Of a stretch of 64,000 nt of DNA, positions 44,501 through 64,000 are shown piece by piece. This stretch comes from Dromaius novaehollandiae (taxonomy: Eukaryota > Chordata > Aves > Casuariiformes > Dromaiidae). Within the stretch, counting starts at the first letter, position 1; the number at the start of each line of letters is the position of its first letter. The translations under genes were made by a program, and so were the position numbers. The stretch lies in the NCBI RefSeq assembly GCF_036370855.1, contig NC_088099.1:18939501-19003500 (forward strand), in the 5' to 3' direction. The notes beneath the pieces are model-generated. The model made no database searches. It saw nothing but the letters and a program-made list of their open reading frames with translations, and was not told where the DNA came from.

Positions 44501-45446
44501 AAATGAAAGGACCTCTCCAAAACTATTACAACTTTGACTAAAACTTATGTGTAAATACATTCAAAATCTCTCACAAAGGAAAGACTTGCTTTCCCCATTC
44601 CCACCTACAGAGGGGTCTGGGAGCTTCTTCACCACCACAGCAACCAGTCCAGCCCTGAAAGGCCTTGACCCAAAACCTCACCTCGCACCACAAGCGCTGC
44701 TGCCCTGCCAGGGAAGGAGGCCTCCCGCTCGCACGCGGCCCGGCCTCGTCGCCACTCGCCCCAGCCGCCACTGCACTCCTGCTTCGCGGCGCCTTCCTGC
44801 CCGCGGTGCCGCCACCGCGTCAGCTCAGCGGGTCCTCGCAGTAACTAGGTTCAAAAAACCCTTCCCGCTCCCGAGCTCAAAAGGGACGGAAACCAGCAGA
44901 CGCGCTGCCTGCCCTGGCGGAAAGCCGGTGGGACGGCTACGGCCTCGGCCACGGCCCGGCTGCGCCCGCCAGCGTCGCGTCGCGTCGCGGCCGCCGCTGC
45001 CCCTCAGCGCCGTCCCGGGGGCGCCAACGGCCGCCGCCCCGGGAGCCCACGCGCTGCCGCCGCTGCTCTGCCGCCCTCCTGCCCCACGGCTGTTACAATT
45101 AAATAAATGACATTAACACTAATAAGCCTCTTAATATCAAACGGCATTTTCCACTTAGAGAGAATTCACTGAAAATACGAGCCGGCCGAAGGAAGCGCGG
45201 CCTTGCCCTCCGGGCCGCACGCACAGCCGTTAGCGGCTCAGCCCCGCGGCTCCCGCCCGCCCGCCGCCGCCCCATTCATTCCCGGTGACCTCCAGGCGCC
45301 CGCAGCCGCGCCGCCGCACTCACCGCCGCGCTAGGGGCCGGCGGCGGCCGGGGGCCGGGGCCCGGCGGGAGGAGGCGCGGCACGGAGCCGAGCGGCGGCG
45401 CCCGGCGGGAGGAGGCGCCGCACCGCCACCACCAGCGCAAGGCCAT
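20401..45446 (-). CDS. PDSS1: PDSS1, decaprenyl-diphosphate synthase subunit 1 (complete, 11 exons)
   Basis: This is the catalytic trans-polyprenyl diphosphate synthase subunit. With PDSS2 it condenses isopentenyl diphosphate units into the decaprenyl tail of ubiquinone in the mitochondrial matrix. Exons in transcript order: 45446-45324, 43179-43115, 42206-42083, 41723-41593, 34487-34346, 33471-33360, 33274-33165, 26343-26263, 26082-25969, 21397-21317, 20541-20401. They give 407 residues (human 415) with all phases consistent. Key features are GKAFRP (residues 125-130), the first Asp-rich motif DDVID (172-176) in [16 protein letters not shown], and the second motif DDVLD (299-303) after NVGIAFQLI. 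The C-terminus is [25 protein letters not shown]. The start MALRWWW aligns with human MASRWW; an in-frame ATG 25 codons upstream (45521) lacks that support. The Arg-rich, acid-poor N-terminus fits a mitochondrial presequence. Confidence 0.97.
21317..21397 (-). CDS. PDSS1: PDSS1 coding exon 10
   Basis: The acceptor is gtgcttag and the donor is gtagga. It is 81 bases and encodes [20 protein letters not shown] followed by ARKYVLQ. Confidence 0.97.
21398..25968 (-). other. PDSS1 intron 9
   Basis: Intron of about 4.6 kb, AT-rich. I recognise no repeat family or gene; all open frames are short and without domains. Confidence 0.8.
25969..26082 (-). CDS. PDSS1: PDSS1 coding exon 9 (second Asp-rich motif)
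   Basis: The acceptor is ccttccag and the donor is gtaagt. It encodes [20 protein letters not shown] and then [23 protein letters not shown] is the second Asp-rich motif, which binds the Mg2+-diphosphate of the substrate. Confidence 0.98.
26263..26343 (-). CDS. PDSS1: PDSS1 coding exon 8
   Basis: The acceptor is cttttcag, after a pyrimidine tract of about 70 bases (the purine block at 26350-26412 on the plus strand). The donor is gtagtg. It encodes [20 protein letters not shown] followed by NVGIAFQ. Confidence 0.97.
26350..26412. repeat. Polypurine (GAAA/A-rich) tract
   Basis: About 60 bases with almost no pyrimidine. On the transcribed strand it forms the pyrimidine tract of the PDSS1 exon 8 acceptor. 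Confidence 0.75.
29377..29925 (-). mobile_element. CR1 LINE 3' fragment (non-LTR retrotransposon)
   Basis: The plus strand begins with ggaatcacagaataattt and ggttggaagggacct, the reverse complement of the conserved avian CR1 3' end. It continues through diverged CR1 phrases (tctgggcaacctgtgcc, then the gcagcccagtatgtggctag region). The element lies on the minus strand, in the same orientation as PDSS1, inside intron 7. It is 5'-truncated with no intact ORF. Its outer boundary is approximate because of divergence. Confidence 0.85.
32794..32819. repeat. (AAAT)n tetranucleotide repeat
   Basis: About six uninterrupted AAAT units in PDSS1 intron 7. Confidence 0.9.
33165..33274 (-). CDS. PDSS1: PDSS1 coding exon 7
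   Basis: The acceptor is cttttta g and the donor is gtatgt. It encodes [20 protein letters not shown] and then [16 protein letters not shown], near-identical to human. The intron before it (33275-33359) is only 85 bases. Confidence 0.97.
33360..33471 (-). CDS. PDSS1: PDSS1 coding exon 6
   Basis: The acceptor is attcttag and the donor is gtaagg. It encodes [20 protein letters not shown] and then [17 protein letters not shown]. The last base starts the Gly of GEFLQLG. Confidence 0.97.
34346..34487 (-). CDS. PDSS1: PDSS1 coding exon 5 (first Asp-rich motif)
   Basis: The acceptor is attttag and the donor is gtgagt. It encodes [36 protein letters not shown] and [16 protein letters not shown] is the first Asp-rich, chain-length-determining motif. 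Confidence 0.98.
38208..38224. repeat. (CA)n dinucleotide repeat
   Basis: About eight CA units in PDSS1 intron 4. Confidence 0.85.
39968..39988. repeat. T21 homopolymer
   Basis: Twenty-one T in a row, which is poly(A) on the PDSS1 transcript strand. I find no retroposon body next to it. Confidence 0.85.
41593..41723 (-). CDS. PDSS1: PDSS1 coding exon 4
   Basis: The acceptor is ttttacag and the donor is gtgagt. It encodes [20 protein letters not shown], then [18 protein letters not shown] and HHNNS. GK..R is the conserved isoprenyl-diphosphate-binding element before the first Asp-rich motif. Confidence 0.97.
42083..42206 (-). CDS. PDSS1: PDSS1 coding exon 3
   Basis: The acceptor is gttgccag and the donor is gtaagg. 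It encodes [20 protein letters not shown] and then [24 protein letters not shown] and EKYxDPF.LG match human; the stretch between them is diverged. Confidence 0.96.
43115..43179 (-). CDS. PDSS1: PDSS1 coding exon 2 (divergent presequence region)
   Basis: The acceptor is ttttacag and the donor is gtaagt. The 65-base exon joins in phase both ways and encodes [20 protein letters not shown] plus W(R), leading into FHHT. Human has a longer segment here (ending CPNVCRISR), so this exon is assigned mainly by phase, splice sites and the R-FHHT junction. An alternative upstream acceptor or an extra small exon is possible. Confidence 0.78.
43180..45323 (-). other. PDSS1 intron 1
   Basis: Intron of about 2.1 kb that passes from AT-rich sequence into the CpG island at its 5' end. 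The 187-codon plus-strand frame at 44547-45110 is a GC-rich artefact: it is Arg/Pro/Ala-rich with no domain. Confidence 0.75.
45324..45446 (-). CDS. PDSS1: PDSS1 coding exon 1
   Basis: ATG at 45446-45444 and donor gtgagt at 45323. It encodes [20 protein letters not shown] and then a Pro/Arg-rich tail ending PAPSAA: 41 residues, rich in Arg and without acidic residues, as expected for a matrix-targeting presequence. The MALRWWWR start parallels human MASRWWRWRR. Confidence 0.9.
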
Positions 45447-45655
45447 GGTGTCCCCCAGCCCCGCCGCGCCGGCACCGCCTCCCGGCACAGCCGCGACCCG
45501 GACGCGGAAGCCCGGCGCCACGGCCGCCGCCTCTCGCAGGGGGGCCGGGAGGACATCCGGGCCGGCCTGCCGCCTCCCCCCTCCGGCCCACCCGGGCCCT
45601 CGCAGGGCCCCGAGCGGCGGGCGGGCAGGGCGCTCTCGGCGAGGGAAGCGGCGGC

Positions 45656-63891
<18,236 letters not shown>

Positions 63892-64000
63892 GTAAGTCTG
63901 ATATAGTTTCAGGTTTGAAAGTAACAGCAGGCATGTAGGAGGCAAATTCAATCTGCAGTGACTTGGGTCAGATTTTTCATAATCTTTTGTGAGGCCAGTA

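Noticed and set aside
45447-45521. Upstream in-frame ATG for PDSS1 at 45521
   Set aside because: It would add 25 Gly/Ala-rich residues and runs into the shared promoter; MALRWWW at 45446 aligns with the human start.

Overview
This is a vertebrate nuclear window, almost certainly from a bird. Three spliced genes have small exons, GT-AG introns and no prokaryotic features. The one clear retroposon, at about 29.38-29.93 kb, is a CR1 LINE 3' fragment of the type that dominates avian genomes. I cannot name the species from the sequence alone. The 35 coding exons were assembled by hand. Splice phases agree across all 32 introns and no frame break was found.

Layout. (1) About 1-20.0 kb, plus strand: the 3' part of ABI1 (Abl interactor 1). 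Eight coding exons cover the proline-rich/serine-rich middle and the C-terminal SH3 domain, with the stop at 18425 and a 3' UTR of about 1.5 kb. The 5' exons lie left of the window. (2) About 20.0-45.45 kb, minus strand: a complete PDSS1 gene (decaprenyl-diphosphate synthase subunit 1), 11 coding exons, 407 residues. Both Asp-rich prenyl-transferase motifs are intact. (3) 45.66 kb to the right edge, plus strand: a SelO-family pseudokinase / protein adenylyltransferase gene. Sixteen coding exons (about 494 residues) are present and the C-terminus lies beyond the window.

Arrangement. ABI1 and PDSS1 are tail to tail: their best poly(A) signals (19947 plus; 20066 and 20126 minus) are only about 110-180 bp apart. 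PDSS1 and the SelO gene are head to head: 209 bp separate their ATGs inside one CpG island (about 44.7-45.9 kb) with a good ETS site and no TATA box, which suggests a shared bidirectional promoter. PDSS1 makes the polyprenyl tail of ubiquinone in mitochondria. Classical SelO is a mitochondrial redox-linked AMPylase, so co-expression is plausible, but the N-terminus of this SelO copy looks more like a secretory signal than a mitochondrial presequence.

The rest is intronic sequence with homopolymer runs, short tandem repeats, a probable solo LTR (about 61.06-62.20 kb) in the last visible SelO intron, and a pair of diverged dispersed repeats. I found no tRNA, rRNA, CRISPR or operon-like system. 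The most interesting item is the SelO gene: human SELENOO is elsewhere (22q13) and the human neighbour of PDSS1 at 10p12 is APBB1IP, so this looks like a second SelO lineage lost or moved in mammals.
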